Counted from the stretch's first letter, positions 19,010 to 26,144 are shown. The stretch is 44,588 nucleotides of DNA from Oscillospiraceae bacterium (GCA_009782475.1 WRIZ01000019.1:1-44588), one strand, 5' to 3'. A program made the numbers and translations. Notes: generated from the sequence alone by a model not told the origin.

Positions 19010-19351
19010 ATGCGGGTTGCCGTTGTCGGTTCACGGTCGCTGGACGACCGCTGTTATAACGCTTTGGCGGAACATATGCCGCCGGGCGCGAGCGAAATCA
19101 TCAGCGGCGGCGCGGCCGGCGTCGATACCCTTGCCGAGCGGTACGCGCGGGAAAACGGGCTTCCGGCAACCATCATCCGTCCTGACTATAAAACGTATGA
19201 TCGGCAGGCTCCGTTGATCCGCAACAGCCAAATCGTCGCGGAAAGCGATTTCACCTTGATTGTTTGGGACGGCGTTTCACGCGGCTCACTGAATGTTATT
19301 ATGACCTGTATCCGCACAAATAAACCGTTTAAGGTTTTGCTGGCGGAGTGA
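19010..19351 (+). CDS. Small SLOG-superfamily (DUF2493-like) nucleotide-binding protein
   Basis: A 113-residue single-domain Rossmann-like protein. MRVAVVGSRSL at the start and ISGGAAGVDTLAERYAREN at residues 30-48 are the two signature loops of SLOG/DprA/lysine-decarboxylase-like proteins, which bind nucleotides or nucleotide-derived ligands. The C-terminal part (DFTLIVWDGVSRGSLNVI) supplies the usual last strands. Relatives serve as sensors or effectors in several defence systems, but many are housekeeping. The stop is 11 bases before the ATG of a kinase-like gene, so the pair is probably one unit. The ligand is unknown. Confidence 0.75.
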   Translation: MRVAVVGSRSLDDRCYNALAEHMPPGASEIISGGAAGVDTLAERYARENGLPATIIRPDYKTYDRQAPLIRNSQIVAESDFTLIVWDGVSRGSLNVIMTCIRTNKPFKVLLAE

Positions 19352-19362
19352 AGGAGAAAACA

Positions 19363-20265
19363 ATGGTTTCCCAAACGATCAACGGCGTTTCCTTTCAGAT
19401 GAAAGAAGCGCGAGATTTTTCTTTTCTGCAAAGATACGGGCAAGTTTTCTGTGTATTCGATCAAAATGATTCGGGAAACATCAGTTTTGGGGTGGACAAC
19501 GGCAAAGAAAAACACTTTATCAAGGTCGCGGGGGCTAAAACCGCACAATCATGCGCCGATCCGCGGCAAGCGGCCGAAACATTGAAAGAGGCTGTCCCGG
19601 TTTACACCGAGTTAGCGTATCCGAACTTGATCCAGCTTGTTGAGCATTTCGCGGCTGACGGGTTATACGTTGCGGTATTCAAATGGGCGGACGGAGATTG
19701 CTTGTTCGATCATTGGAACTTTGAGACTTATAAAGCAAACGCCGAGCTTTCACCGGGGGAGCGGTTCAAAAAGCTGCCGCGTGAAAAAAGGCTCCGCGCC
19801 GTTGACGCCATCTTTGACTTTTTGACGTTCACAGAGGCAAAAGGTTATGTTGCCGTTGACTTCTACGACGGCAGTATTTTGTATGATTTCCAGCGGGACG
19901 TTGTTACGATTTGCGACATAGATTTCTTCAGTAAAACTCCCTATTTCAATGACGCAGGAGAGGATTACTGGGGAACGAAACGCTTCAAAGCCCCGGAAGA
20001 ATATCGTAAAGGCGCGAGGATCGATACCGTTACCAATGTGTTCACATTGGGCGCATTGCTATGTCACTTTTTCGGCGGGTATACGGATGCTGAGATTTCC
20101 GTGATGTATCAAAAAAACGCTTTCTTCCCATGCCGATATGAAACATGGGAATTAAGCGAATCTTTGTATCAAGTCACGTTAAAAGCCGTTGAACGGGACA
20201 GGGCGAACAGGTTTGATTCGATGAGGGCGTTTCGTGAGGTTTGGAGGGCGAACACACGGGATTAA
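19363..20265 (+). CDS. Protein-kinase-like protein paired with the SLOG protein
   Basis: A 300-residue protein with a recognisable kinase fold: Lys in KHFIKVAG (residues 47-54), a likely helix-C Glu in AAETLKEAV, YPNLIQLVEHF, a catalytic loop VAVDFYDGSILYDF in which the usual His-Arg-Asp becomes Ala-Val-Asp, a CDIDFF metal-binding motif in place of DFG, and FKAPEEY matching APE. No membrane segment is present. The Asn five residues after the catalytic Asp is replaced by Ser, so activity may be altered. The ATG at 19363 has AAGGAG six bases upstream; a GTG at 19348 overlaps the SLOG stop. The substrate is unknown. Confidence 0.7.
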   Translation: MVSQTINGVSFQMKEARDFSFLQRYGQVFCVFDQNDSGNISFGVDNGKEKHFIKVAGAKTAQSCADPRQAAETLKEAVPVYTELAYPNLIQLVEHFAADGLYVAVFKWADGDCLFDHWNFETYKANAELSPGERFKKLPREKRLRAVDAIFDFLTFTEAKGYVAVDFYDGSILYDFQRDVVTICDIDFFSKTPYFNDAGEDYWGTKRFKAPEEYRKGARIDTVTNVFTLGALLCHFFGGYTDAEISVMYQKNAFFPCRYETWELSESLYQVTLKAVERDRANRFDSMRAFREVWRANTRD

Positions 20266-20299
20266 CCTGTGAATCTGCACTCTGATCCCCTCCTGTTTT

Positions 20300-21109
20300 T
20301 CACCCATACCTTTCTTCCAAAAACCGCACGACGGCAACCATCGCGTTTTCGTCGCAATGCGGGATGATGTGATTTGCGGCGGCGCGGGCTTCGGCTGTCC
20401 CGGACGCGGGCGCGAATGATTCAAAGGTTTCCAACATGCCTATATCATTCCCCGCGTCGCCTGCGGTGTAAACGTTTTTCAAATCCAGCGACAGCATGTC
20501 GGCCAGCGTCCGCACGCCAACGGCCTTATCGACCCCGACATTCTGCATCTCCAAGAGGCATTTGGCCGAGAAGAAGAACGAAAAATCCTCCCCGTAGGCC
20601 TGCCGGGCGTATCCGGCGACTTCCTTCAGCAGCTCCGGCTCGTCCGCAAAGAGGATTTTGATCCAGGGCGGCGGCGTTTCGGCGGGGTTTTCGATGATTG
20701 TATAGCTGCATTTAACGGTGGTCATATGCAGCTCGTGCCAGCGGTTGTAGTCCATAATGGCGACCCGGGTCGGCCAATGCAGCTCGGCACCGAGACCGGG
20801 GAAACGGGCGCGGATGTCCGCCAACACTTCTTCAAAAGACCCGGTCAGCCATTGCGTATGCAGTGCGCGCTCTGTTTGATAGTCGTAAATATACGCCCCG
20901 TTGGACAGAATGACGGGTGCGGACAGGGGGACTTCCGGGCGCAGGGCGGCAAACCCGGTCAAGCTGCGCCCCGTCGCCACGGTAAACAGCCCGCCCCGGG
21001 CGGTGAACGACTCCAGCGCGGCCAAAACGGGCGGGGTCAGCTCATGCTTGCGGTTGAGCAATGTCCCGTCAATGTCGGTTGCGAGCAGTACGCCGTCGAA
21101 AATGCCCAA
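20300..21109 (-). CDS. Cof-type HAD-superfamily phosphatase
   Basis: A 269-residue HAD hydrolase of the Cof/YidA class: motif I LATDIDGTLLN, motif II VILSNGAYI, Lys in VDKAVGVRTLADML and motif IV YTAGDAGNDIGML. Such enzymes dephosphorylate sugar phosphates, pyridoxal phosphate or thiamin pyrimidine phosphates. Translation starts from a TTG at 21109, the only start after the preceding stop, with GAGGAAAGG nearby. It is four bases downstream of the thiT-like gene behind a TPP riboswitch, which makes a thiamin-related phosphate a reasonable but unproven substrate. Confidence 0.87.
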   Translation of the reverse strand: MGIFDGVLLATDIDGTLLNRKHELTPPVLAALESFTARGGLFTVATGRSLTGFAALRPEVPLSAPVILSNGAYIYDYQTERALHTQWLTGSFEEVLADIRARFPGLGAELHWPTRVAIMDYNRWHELHMTTVKCSYTIIENPAETPPPWIKILFADEPELLKEVAGYARQAYGEDFSFFFSAKCLLEMQNVGVDKAVGVRTLADMLSLDLKNVYTAGDAGNDIGMLETFESFAPASGTAEARAAANHIIPHCDENAMVAVVRFLEERYG

Positions 21110-21113
21110 AGAA

Positions 21114-21998
21114 TCAAACCTTTCCTCTTACACGCGCCAGCCTTAGCTGCTCGATGGCATTGGCAACCGTCGGCATGGATATGACAATCAGTGTTACAAT
21201 GATCTCCGGCCCAAGGTAAGACAGCTGATATATGGCGGAGTATGCCAGCACATTCTGCCCTTCAGGCGCGTTTTCACTGAAAAATACAATTCCGGCGGCA
21301 AAGCTGCACAAGAAGCGTCCCGTTGCCCCGGCAAGATAACTGATCTGCAACCCAAAACGTCTGCCCCGAAATAAGCAGAAACAACCCAGCGCGGCGTAAG
21401 CCAATGGATAATCTAAAATAAATTGAATCGGATGAGCCACATAAGCTCCCAACAACAGCCGCAATACGCCGTATGTGGCACCGGCAAACAAACCTGCCCT
21501 CACGCCGTACCAGTACCCTACCAACACAATGGGCAGCATACTGAACGCCGTGACCGAACCGCCCTGCGGCATTCGGTAGAGCCTGATTTGAGACAGAACA
21601 ACGGCCAGCGCGATACAGAGGGCGGAGAAGGTGAGGAGCGAGATACGGCTCTGCTGGATACGTTCCAGCTTATGGATATGTACGGCTTTTGTGATCAGCA
21701 AGCCGCCGCCGATGAAGAAGAGAAGAACGGAACCGGCCAATGCAAAAAGCATGGTGATCGCTTTGGCCGACAGAGGCGCGGCGTACTCCCTCGAGGGCTT
21801 CACGAGCAGCGCGGCGGCGTCCGGGTCGGTCTCCCAAAGGGTTTCCGATAGCTGATCGTACTCCGCCTTAGCGGTTGTGTACACCCGCTCGGACGCGCTG
21901 ATGCTGAGCAGGGTGACCAATGAGCCTACCAGTCCCAAACAAAGCATGACCACACAGATGATGAGCAGATTTTTGCGGTTGTTTGATCGTTTTTCCAT
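21114..21998 (-). CDS. thiT: ThiT-like thiamin ECF-transporter S component with long N-terminal extension
   Basis: A 294-residue membrane protein. Residues about 125-290 hold the ThiT signature: GGSVTAFSMLPIVLVGYWYG, then VRAGLFAGATYGVLRLLLG and HPIQFILDYPLAYAALG. ThiT binds thiamin and works with the shared EcfAA'T module, which is not in this window. Ordinary ThiT proteins are near 190 residues; this one has an added N-terminal region with two hydrophobic segments (about residues 10-32 and 80-100) around an outer loop. The ATG at 21998 follows GGAGGTGCG. A TPP riboswitch upstream confirms the thiamin link. Confidence 0.85.
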   Translation of the reverse strand: MEKRSNNRKNLLIICVVMLCLGLVGSLVTLLSISASERVYTTAKAEYDQLSETLWETDPDAAALLVKPSREYAAPLSAKAITMLFALAGSVLLFFIGGGLLITKAVHIHKLERIQQSRISLLTFSALCIALAVVLSQIRLYRMPQGGSVTAFSMLPIVLVGYWYGVRAGLFAGATYGVLRLLLGAYVAHPIQFILDYPLAYAALGCFCLFRGRRFGLQISYLAGATGRFLCSFAAGIVFFSENAPEGQNVLAYSAIYQLSYLGPEIIVTLIVISMPTVANAIEQLRLARVRGKV

Positions 21999-22110
21999 AA
22001 AAACGCACCTCCATATTTTGCGTGTCACGCCTCGCAAAGCGCGGCGCTTCCCGCCTAAAATGGGGGTGTCTTACGGATTGTCACGTTCTGTGCGCGTCTC
22101 ACGGACGGTC

Positions 22111-22189
22111 GGATAAGCCGTTCATGCTTATGCCAAACAGTCCCGCTACGCGCGGCCTTCGGTTTGGCAAACGCTTCCGCGCCTTATCC
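22111..22189 (-). promoter_or_regulatory. Nested and competing stems downstream of the TPP aptamer
   Basis: In the leader RNA an outer stem (22183-22189 with 22111-22117, GGATAAG/CTTATCC) encloses an inner stem (22162-22169 with 22131-22138, TGCCAAAC/GTTTGGCA). The 3' strand of the outer stem can instead pair locally (22126-22131 with 22113-22118, ATAAGC/GCTTAT). The two states exclude each other, so this may be part of the expression platform. No U-tract terminator was seen. Confidence 0.4.
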
Positions 22190-22204
22190 TCCCTGTGAGC
22201 CGAC

Positions 22205-22312
22205 AGAACGCTTCCCTATTTCCCGACGGCGGCATTATCCGCATCCGGTTCTAAGGGTTTAGCGCGGCGTTTCGCGCCCTCTCAGCCGCCTGACGGCAGC
22301 ACCCCACTTTAC
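22205..22312 (-). promoter_or_regulatory. TPP (thiamin pyrophosphate) riboswitch aptamer
   Basis: On the minus strand the leader reads GGGGTGC, then GGCTGAGAGGGCG (containing the invariant CTGAGA at 22285-22280), ACCCTTAGAACCGGATGCGG, GGATAATGCCG and CGTCGGGAAATAGGG. These are the conserved pyrimidine- and pyrophosphate-binding segments of the THI-box in the right order. It lies between a strong promoter and the thiT-like gene, about 210 bases before its start. Binding of TPP should lower expression of thiT and the HAD gene. Confidence 0.95.
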
Positions 22313-22319
22313 GGGGGTT

Positions 22320-22349
22320 AGTATACAGGATGGGGCGGGGTGTTGTCAA
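22320..22349 (-). promoter_or_regulatory. Sigma-A promoter of the TPP-riboswitch operon
   Basis: Perfect TTGACA (22349-22344) and TATACT (22325-22320) separated by 18 bases on the minus strand, directly upstream of the aptamer. Confidence 0.85.
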
Positions 22350-22367
22350 GTATAGAAAAATGCGCCC

Positions 22368-22505
22368 TCAATCCCTGAAATCAAACAGTTCCTTCGGCTT
22401 TACCCGCAGCACCTCGCTCATTTTGAAGATCAAGTCAAACGAAACGCCGACTTTCCCCAGCTCAATCGCGCTGATATGGCTTTTGCTATGATGATTGACA
22501 GTCGC
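22368..22505 (-). pseudogene. Truncated XRE/Cro-CI-type helix-turn-helix regulator
   Basis: The minus strand reads NHHSKSHISAIELGKVG and SFDLIFKMSEVLRVKPKELF before TGA at 22368. This is the recognition helix and the last two helices of an XRE repressor (pattern SxSxISxIExGKxxxSxxxLxKIaxxLxVxxxELF). The first two helices are missing, and the sequence upstream is occupied by the promoter and start of the opposite gene. A decayed regulator is the simplest reading. Confidence 0.6.
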
Positions 22506-22523
22506 ATTATGACGTGTTATATT
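22495..22523 (+). promoter_or_regulatory. Sigma-A promoter of the small zinc-ribbon membrane protein gene
   Basis: TTGACA (22495-22500), 17 bases, TATATT (22518-22523), 31 bases before the ATG. It lies at the broken end of the XRE remnant. Confidence 0.75.
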
Positions 22524-22553
22524 GCTATTAATAAAAAAGTAGGAGGGTTCATT

Positions 22554-23102
22554 ATGCCTATTGAAGCGGCACTGATTATCGGAGGAGTTCTTGCGCTCGC
22601 CGGTACAATCGTTTCTTACATATTGCTCATCCCTGAAAAAAGGAAGGCCAACCTGAACAAATTCTTTACATTTGTACGCAACGTATTTACCTTCAAGCAT
22701 CTCCTGCTCGAATCCATTCTCCGCGCGCTGTATGTCTTTTCCACATTTTTTGTCATTTTTGCCGGGTTCTTCATGTTGTTCTCCGGGTATAGACGCTATA
22801 GCTGGTACGGCGGCGGTTTTGAGTCCGCTGCGCTGGAAGGGTTACTCACGATGGTTTTAGGGCCTATTGCCGTGAGGCTTGCCTATGAGGCTATGATGCT
22901 GTTCGTTCTCCTTGTTAAGAACACCATCGCCATCAATACAAAGCTTGAAAGCAAACCCGGGAAGGAATCGGAAACGCCGAATGTCCCTGAGAACATCGTT
23001 TTTTGCCAGTTCTGCGGAACCAAATACAACGCGAATATCGGTGGCTGCCCGAATAACTGTGCGCCCCAGCCGCAGTACCCGCAGCATCCTCCGCAGCAGT
23101 AG
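22554..23102 (+). CDS. Small membrane protein with C-terminal zinc-ribbon-like segment
   Basis: A 182-residue protein with hydrophobic segments at about residues 5-24, 58-80 and 96-122, the last near a lineage of membrane helices ending AYEAMMLFVLLVKNTIAI. The C-terminal part carries FCQFCGTKYNANIGGCPNNC, four Cys suited to zinc, then a PQPQYPQHPPQQ tail like that of the protein at 14385-15497. AGGAGGG precedes the ATG at 22554. The middle resembles the DUF4282-type membrane domain (tandem helices with a GxxR segment), but this is only a suggestion. Function unknown. Confidence 0.75.
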   Translation: MPIEAALIIGGVLALAGTIVSYILLIPEKRKANLNKFFTFVRNVFTFKHLLLESILRALYVFSTFFVIFAGFFMLFSGYRRYSWYGGGFESAALEGLLTMVLGPIAVRLAYEAMMLFVLLVKNTIAINTKLESKPGKESETPNVPENIVFCQFCGTKYNANIGGCPNNCAPQPQYPQHPPQQ

Positions 23103-23127
23103 TCAAGTTCAAGGGCTGTGATATGGC

Positions 23128-23176
23128 AAAGCCCTCCGTTCAGCGGTTAGTTGAAAGAGGAGGGCTTTTTGTTTTG
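23128..23176 (+). terminator. Rho-independent terminator
   Basis: AAAGCCCTCC (23128-23137) pairs with GGAGGGCTTT (23159-23168), followed by a T-rich tract. It ends the small membrane protein transcript just before the convergent HisF-like gene. Confidence 0.88.
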
Positions 23177-23196
23177 TTATAATATGCTTAAAGCAA

Positions 23197-23967
23197 TTAA
23201 ACCCCAGCCGCCCGCAACGCCTCCCTGATCTCCGGCACGGTGAAATTCTTCTCCAGTCTTGGCGAATAGAGCATCGAGCTGATGATGGCGGCGTCGGCGT
23301 TCGCTTTGGTGAAGGCGTCGATGATGTGGCAGGGCAGCCCGGCCCCGCCCGACGCGATGACCGGGATATTGACCGCGTCGGCAACGGCTTTGGTGATCTC
23401 GAGGTCAAACCCCTCGCAGCCGCCGTCGTTGTCGATGCTGTTGACGCAGATTTCGCCCGCGCCCAGTTCCGCGCCCCGTTTGGCCCATTCGAGCGCGTCC
23501 ATCCCGGTGAAGGTACGCGCCCCGTCGATGGCGATCTCATACCCGCTCGGGATTTTTTCGGTCTTTTCCACCCGCTGGACTTGCATACTCAAAACGATCC
23601 GCGCCGACCCGAGTTCCTTCGCTCCCTCGGCGATGATGTCGGGGTTGCGCACCGCCATCGAATCGACGCTGACTTTATCGGCTCCCGCTTCGATGGCCGC
23701 TTTCATATCGTCCAGATTCCGCAGACCGCCGCCGACGATGAACGGAACCGTGGTATGTTCTTTCACGGCGCGGACGGTATCCAAATCGATCATGCGGCGT
23801 TCGGCCGACGCCGTCACGTCGAAGAAGATGACTTCGTCGATCCCCTCTTCGGCCATCCGCTTGGCCATTTCGGCGGCGGGCGCGACGTAGATGTTATCCT
23901 GAAACTTCTTAGCCTTGGTGACGTTGCCCCCGATGACGTCAAAACAAACGATCAATCTCTTTTTCAT
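23197..23967 (-). CDS. Orphan HisF-like TIM-barrel protein
   Basis: A 256-residue (beta/alpha)8 barrel clearly related to HisF, the cyclase half of imidazole glycerol phosphate synthase: CFDVIGGNVTKAKKF (with the catalytic Asp of strand 1), FIVGGGLRNLDDM, ADKVSVDSMAVRNPD, GAGEICVNSIDNDG and IPVIASGGAG are all present. The strand-5 segment that reads AIDAKRV in HisF is SMQVQRV here, so the essential Asp 130 of the Thermotoga enzyme is Gln. No hisH or other his gene is nearby. It may be a sugar-amidination (WbuZ-like) or otherwise repurposed member. The ATG at 23967 has AAGGAGGA upstream; much longer frames are artefacts of the opposite gene. Confidence 0.8.
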   Translation of the reverse strand: MKKRLIVCFDVIGGNVTKAKKFQDNIYVAPAAEMAKRMAEEGIDEVIFFDVTASAERRMIDLDTVRAVKEHTTVPFIVGGGLRNLDDMKAAIEAGADKVSVDSMAVRNPDIIAEGAKELGSARIVLSMQVQRVEKTEKIPSGYEIAIDGARTFTGMDALEWAKRGAELGAGEICVNSIDNDGGCEGFDLEITKAVADAVNIPVIASGGAGLPCHIIDAFTKANADAAIISSMLYSPRLEKNFTVPEIREALRAAGV

Positions 23968-23997
23968 AAATCCGTCCTCCTTCAAATTTCCTTGTAC

Positions 23998-24027
23998 AGT
24001 ATACAACACGGAAATTGAACATTGCAA
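23998..24027 (-). promoter_or_regulatory. Promoter of the HisF-like gene
   Basis: TTGCAA (24027-24022), 18 bases, TATACT (24003-23998) on the minus strand, about 30 bases before the ATG. It is back to back with the serine hydrolase promoter. Confidence 0.65.
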
Positions 24028-24035
24028 GTTTTTTC

Positions 24036-24064
24036 TTGCGGCGGTTTGCTGTTTGTGATATAGT
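24036..24064 (+). promoter_or_regulatory. Promoter of the serine hydrolase / pyridoxamine kinase operon
   Basis: TTGCGG (24036-24041), 17 bases, TATAGT (24059-24064), 26 bases before the start codon. Its -10 lies within a perfect inverted repeat. Confidence 0.65.
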
Positions 24065-24070
24065 ATCACA
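24054..24070 (+). promoter_or_regulatory. Palindromic operator over the -10 element
   Basis: TGTGATA-TAG-TATCACA is a perfect seven-base inverted repeat centred on the promoter -10, as expected for a repressor of the GntR, TetR or Crp/Fnr-like type. The spacing (TGTGA-N7-TCACA) is one base longer than the Crp consensus. The cognate regulator is not identified. Confidence 0.55.
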
Positions 24071-24090
24071 GTTATGAAGGAGGGAAAATC

Positions 24091-25257
24091 ATGGAAGTCA
24101 GAAAAGGGATCGTTGATTGTTCGCCCGCCGACGTCGGGTACGACGGCTCGCGGCTGGACGCCGTGGACGCGTTTTTCGCCCGCATGATCGAGCAAGGGAT
24201 CATCTTCGGCGTATCCTACCGTTTGGCGCGCCGGGGGAAGACGTTTGCCGCCGCCGCGCTGGGCAGCCGCCATTATAAAAAGCCGGACGTTCTGATGCAG
24301 CCGGATTCCGGCTTTTCCATCGCGTCGCAAACCAAACTCTTTCCGGCTGTGGCCATCCAGATGCTGGTCGAAGACGGGCTGGTTTCGGTGGAGGACAGGG
24401 TTGCCAAATATATCCCGCAATTCGGCGGCGCGCCGTATGATGAAATCACGCTGATCCACCTGCTGACGCATACCTCCGGGCTGTATCCCGAAGGCAGCAT
24501 TCCCGACAAGCATCATATCAACGCGTTCGGGCAGATCGAGCGGCAGTTTGAAAAAGACGGCATGGAGACCGATTGGATCGCCGCCGGGCTGAGTTCGGGG
24601 CTGCGCCGCCCGCCCGGAACCGAGTGGCAATACTGCTCGTTCGGCATCGCGGTATTGGGCGCGGTCATTGAAAAGGTAACGGGCGTGAAGAGCGAGGATT
24701 TTATCCTCGGCCGTATCGTCAAACCGCTGGGTATGACAGGAACGACGTTTGCCATGACCAAGGAAATGGCGCGCAATGCCGTTGTCTTTGGAGAATGGAA
24801 TGAGAAAACAATCGAAAAGGTGGAAAAAGGCGAAGAGCGCGAGATGGGAATGTGGTCGTTGATCCCGCCTGTTGCGGGCGGCCTCTTCTCTAACACCGCC
24901 GACCTGATCAAGTTCGGCTCGATGCTGCAAAACTGGGGGCGGCTGGGCGATACCCGCATCCTCGGGCGCAAGGCTGTGGAGAGCATGACCGAGCACCGGC
25001 TGTTTGACGTTCCCGACCGCTGCTGGGGTTCGGCGGAAAACGACCGAAGCTACGGGCTGGGCGTTGATATGCGCCGCTATCCCGGGTCGCTCACCTCTCA
25101 CGGGACGTATTTCCATGAAGGCGCGGGGCATAGCGTGCTGATTGTCGACCCGGCCGAGGAGATGGTCTGTTCCTGCGTCTACCCGTGGGGGCCGGACGAC
25201 TGGAACAACGACTGCAACGGGAGGCTTTACAACGTCATGTGGTCGGGGGTTTTATGA
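24091..25257 (+). CDS. Beta-lactamase-family serine hydrolase
   Basis: A 388-residue class C beta-lactamase/penicillin-binding-protein-like hydrolase without a signal peptide. SIASQTKLF (about residue 73) is the SxxK motif with the nucleophilic Ser; QYCSFGIAVLG provides Tyr at the YxN position, with Ser replacing Asn; HEGAGHS replaces KTG near the C-terminus. Cytosolic members are usually esterases or D-amino-acid peptidases rather than antibiotic hydrolases. GGAGGG precedes the ATG. The stop overlaps the start of the pyridoxamine kinase gene, so the two are co-translated. Confidence 0.87.
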   Translation: MEVRKGIVDCSPADVGYDGSRLDAVDAFFARMIEQGIIFGVSYRLARRGKTFAAAALGSRHYKKPDVLMQPDSGFSIASQTKLFPAVAIQMLVEDGLVSVEDRVAKYIPQFGGAPYDEITLIHLLTHTSGLYPEGSIPDKHHINAFGQIERQFEKDGMETDWIAAGLSSGLRRPPGTEWQYCSFGIAVLGAVIEKVTGVKSEDFILGRIVKPLGMTGTTFAMTKEMARNAVVFGEWNEKTIEKVEKGEEREMGMWSLIPPVAGGLFSNTADLIKFGSMLQNWGRLGDTRILGRKAVESMTEHRLFDVPDRCWGSAENDRSYGLGVDMRRYPGSLTSHGTYFHEGAGHSVLIVDPAEEMVCSCVYPWGPDDWNNDCNGRLYNVMWSGVL

Positions 25258-26108
25258 TGAAACCGATGAAACGGGTGGCGGCCATCCATGATATATCAGG
25301 CGTGGGCAAATGCTCGCTGACGGTGGCTTTGCCCATCATTTCGGCGGCCGGAGTGGAATGCGCGGTCATGCCGACGGCGGTGCTTTCAACGCATACCGGG
25401 GGGTTTGCCGGATTCACCTTCCGCGACCTGACCGACGACATGCGTCCGATGGCCGAACACTGGAAAAAAGAAAACATTGCGTTTGACGCCTTTTACAGCG
25501 GCTATTTGGGCTCGCTGAGCCAAATCGGCATCGTGGAGGACGTCATTGAGATGTTCCGCGGGCCGGAAACACTGGTGATGGTTGACCCGGTCATGGCCGA
25601 CAACGGCAAATTGTATCCCCTTTTCACGATGGATCATGTCAAAGGGATGGCCAAACTCTGCGGCAAGGCCGACGTCATCATCCCCAACCGCACCGAAGCC
25701 GCCTTTATGCTGGGGCAAGAGTACAAAGAAGGCTCGATGACCGAAGAAGAAGTCAACAGTCTCCTCCGCGCCCTGGCCGGGCTGGGAGCCGGGCAGGTGG
25801 TTTTGACAGGCGTGCATTTCGGCGGCGATGACTTGGGCGCGGCCTGTTATCACGCGGGGACGGGTCAAATCAATTATATCATGGACAAACGGGTCGAGGG
25901 GATGTACCACGGCACAGGAGACGTCTTCGGCTCCTTCCTGCTCGGTGCTTTGCTGCGCGGGATCAACCTTGCCCAAGCGGTAAGGGTGGCTGTTGACTTT
26001 ACCTGCGCGGCCATTCAGCTGACGGCGGCCGACGGGACGGGGCCGCGTATGGGGGTGCGGTTTGAGTCGGTGCTGGCCGATTATGGAAAAATGTTGGACA
26101 ATAGATAA
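25254..26108 (+). CDS. pdxY: Pyridoxamine/pyridoxal kinase
   Basis: A 284-residue ribokinase-fold kinase: HDISGVGKCSLTVALPIISA at the start, VDPVMADNGKLY in the middle and GTGDVFGSFLLGALL near residue 220, where the Asp of GTGD is the catalytic base. These match the pyridoxal/pyridoxamine kinase group that phosphorylates B6 vitamers with ATP in salvage. The first ATG at 25254 overlaps the preceding stop (ATGA); ATGs at 25257 and 25266 are also possible. The pairing with a serine hydrolase has no obvious pathway reason. The symbol is used by family likeness. Confidence 0.85.
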   Translation: MMKPMKRVAAIHDISGVGKCSLTVALPIISAAGVECAVMPTAVLSTHTGGFAGFTFRDLTDDMRPMAEHWKKENIAFDAFYSGYLGSLSQIGIVEDVIEMFRGPETLVMVDPVMADNGKLYPLFTMDHVKGMAKLCGKADVIIPNRTEAAFMLGQEYKEGSMTEEEVNSLLRALAGLGAGQVVLTGVHFGGDDLGAACYHAGTGQINYIMDKRVEGMYHGTGDVFGSFLLGALLRGINLAQAVRVAVDFTCAAIQLTAADGTGPRMGVRFESVLADYGKMLDNR

Positions 26109-26117
26109 GGATTGACT

Positions 26118-26144
26118 TAAATATCCTGCAATAATGTCCGAATA
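26118..26144 (+). promoter_or_regulatory. Possible sigma-D/sigma-28 promoter for the chemoreceptors
   Basis: TAAA (26118-26121), 15 bases, TCCGAATA (26137-26144) resembles the flagellar/chemotaxis consensus TAAA-N15-GCCGATAA at eight or so positions, including the core CCGA. The genes downstream are chemoreceptors, which fits. Confidence 0.4.

Noticed and set aside
24054..24070. A classical Crp site.
   Set aside because: The half-sites TGTGA and TCACA are seven bases apart rather than six, and Clostridia usually lack cAMP-Crp control.
23197..25131. A 644-codon open frame on the minus strand.
   Set aside because: Only the last 256 codons (from 23967) are HisF-like and preceded by a ribosome binding site. 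The rest is antisense to the serine hydrolase and has the composition of a G+C-rich shadow frame.
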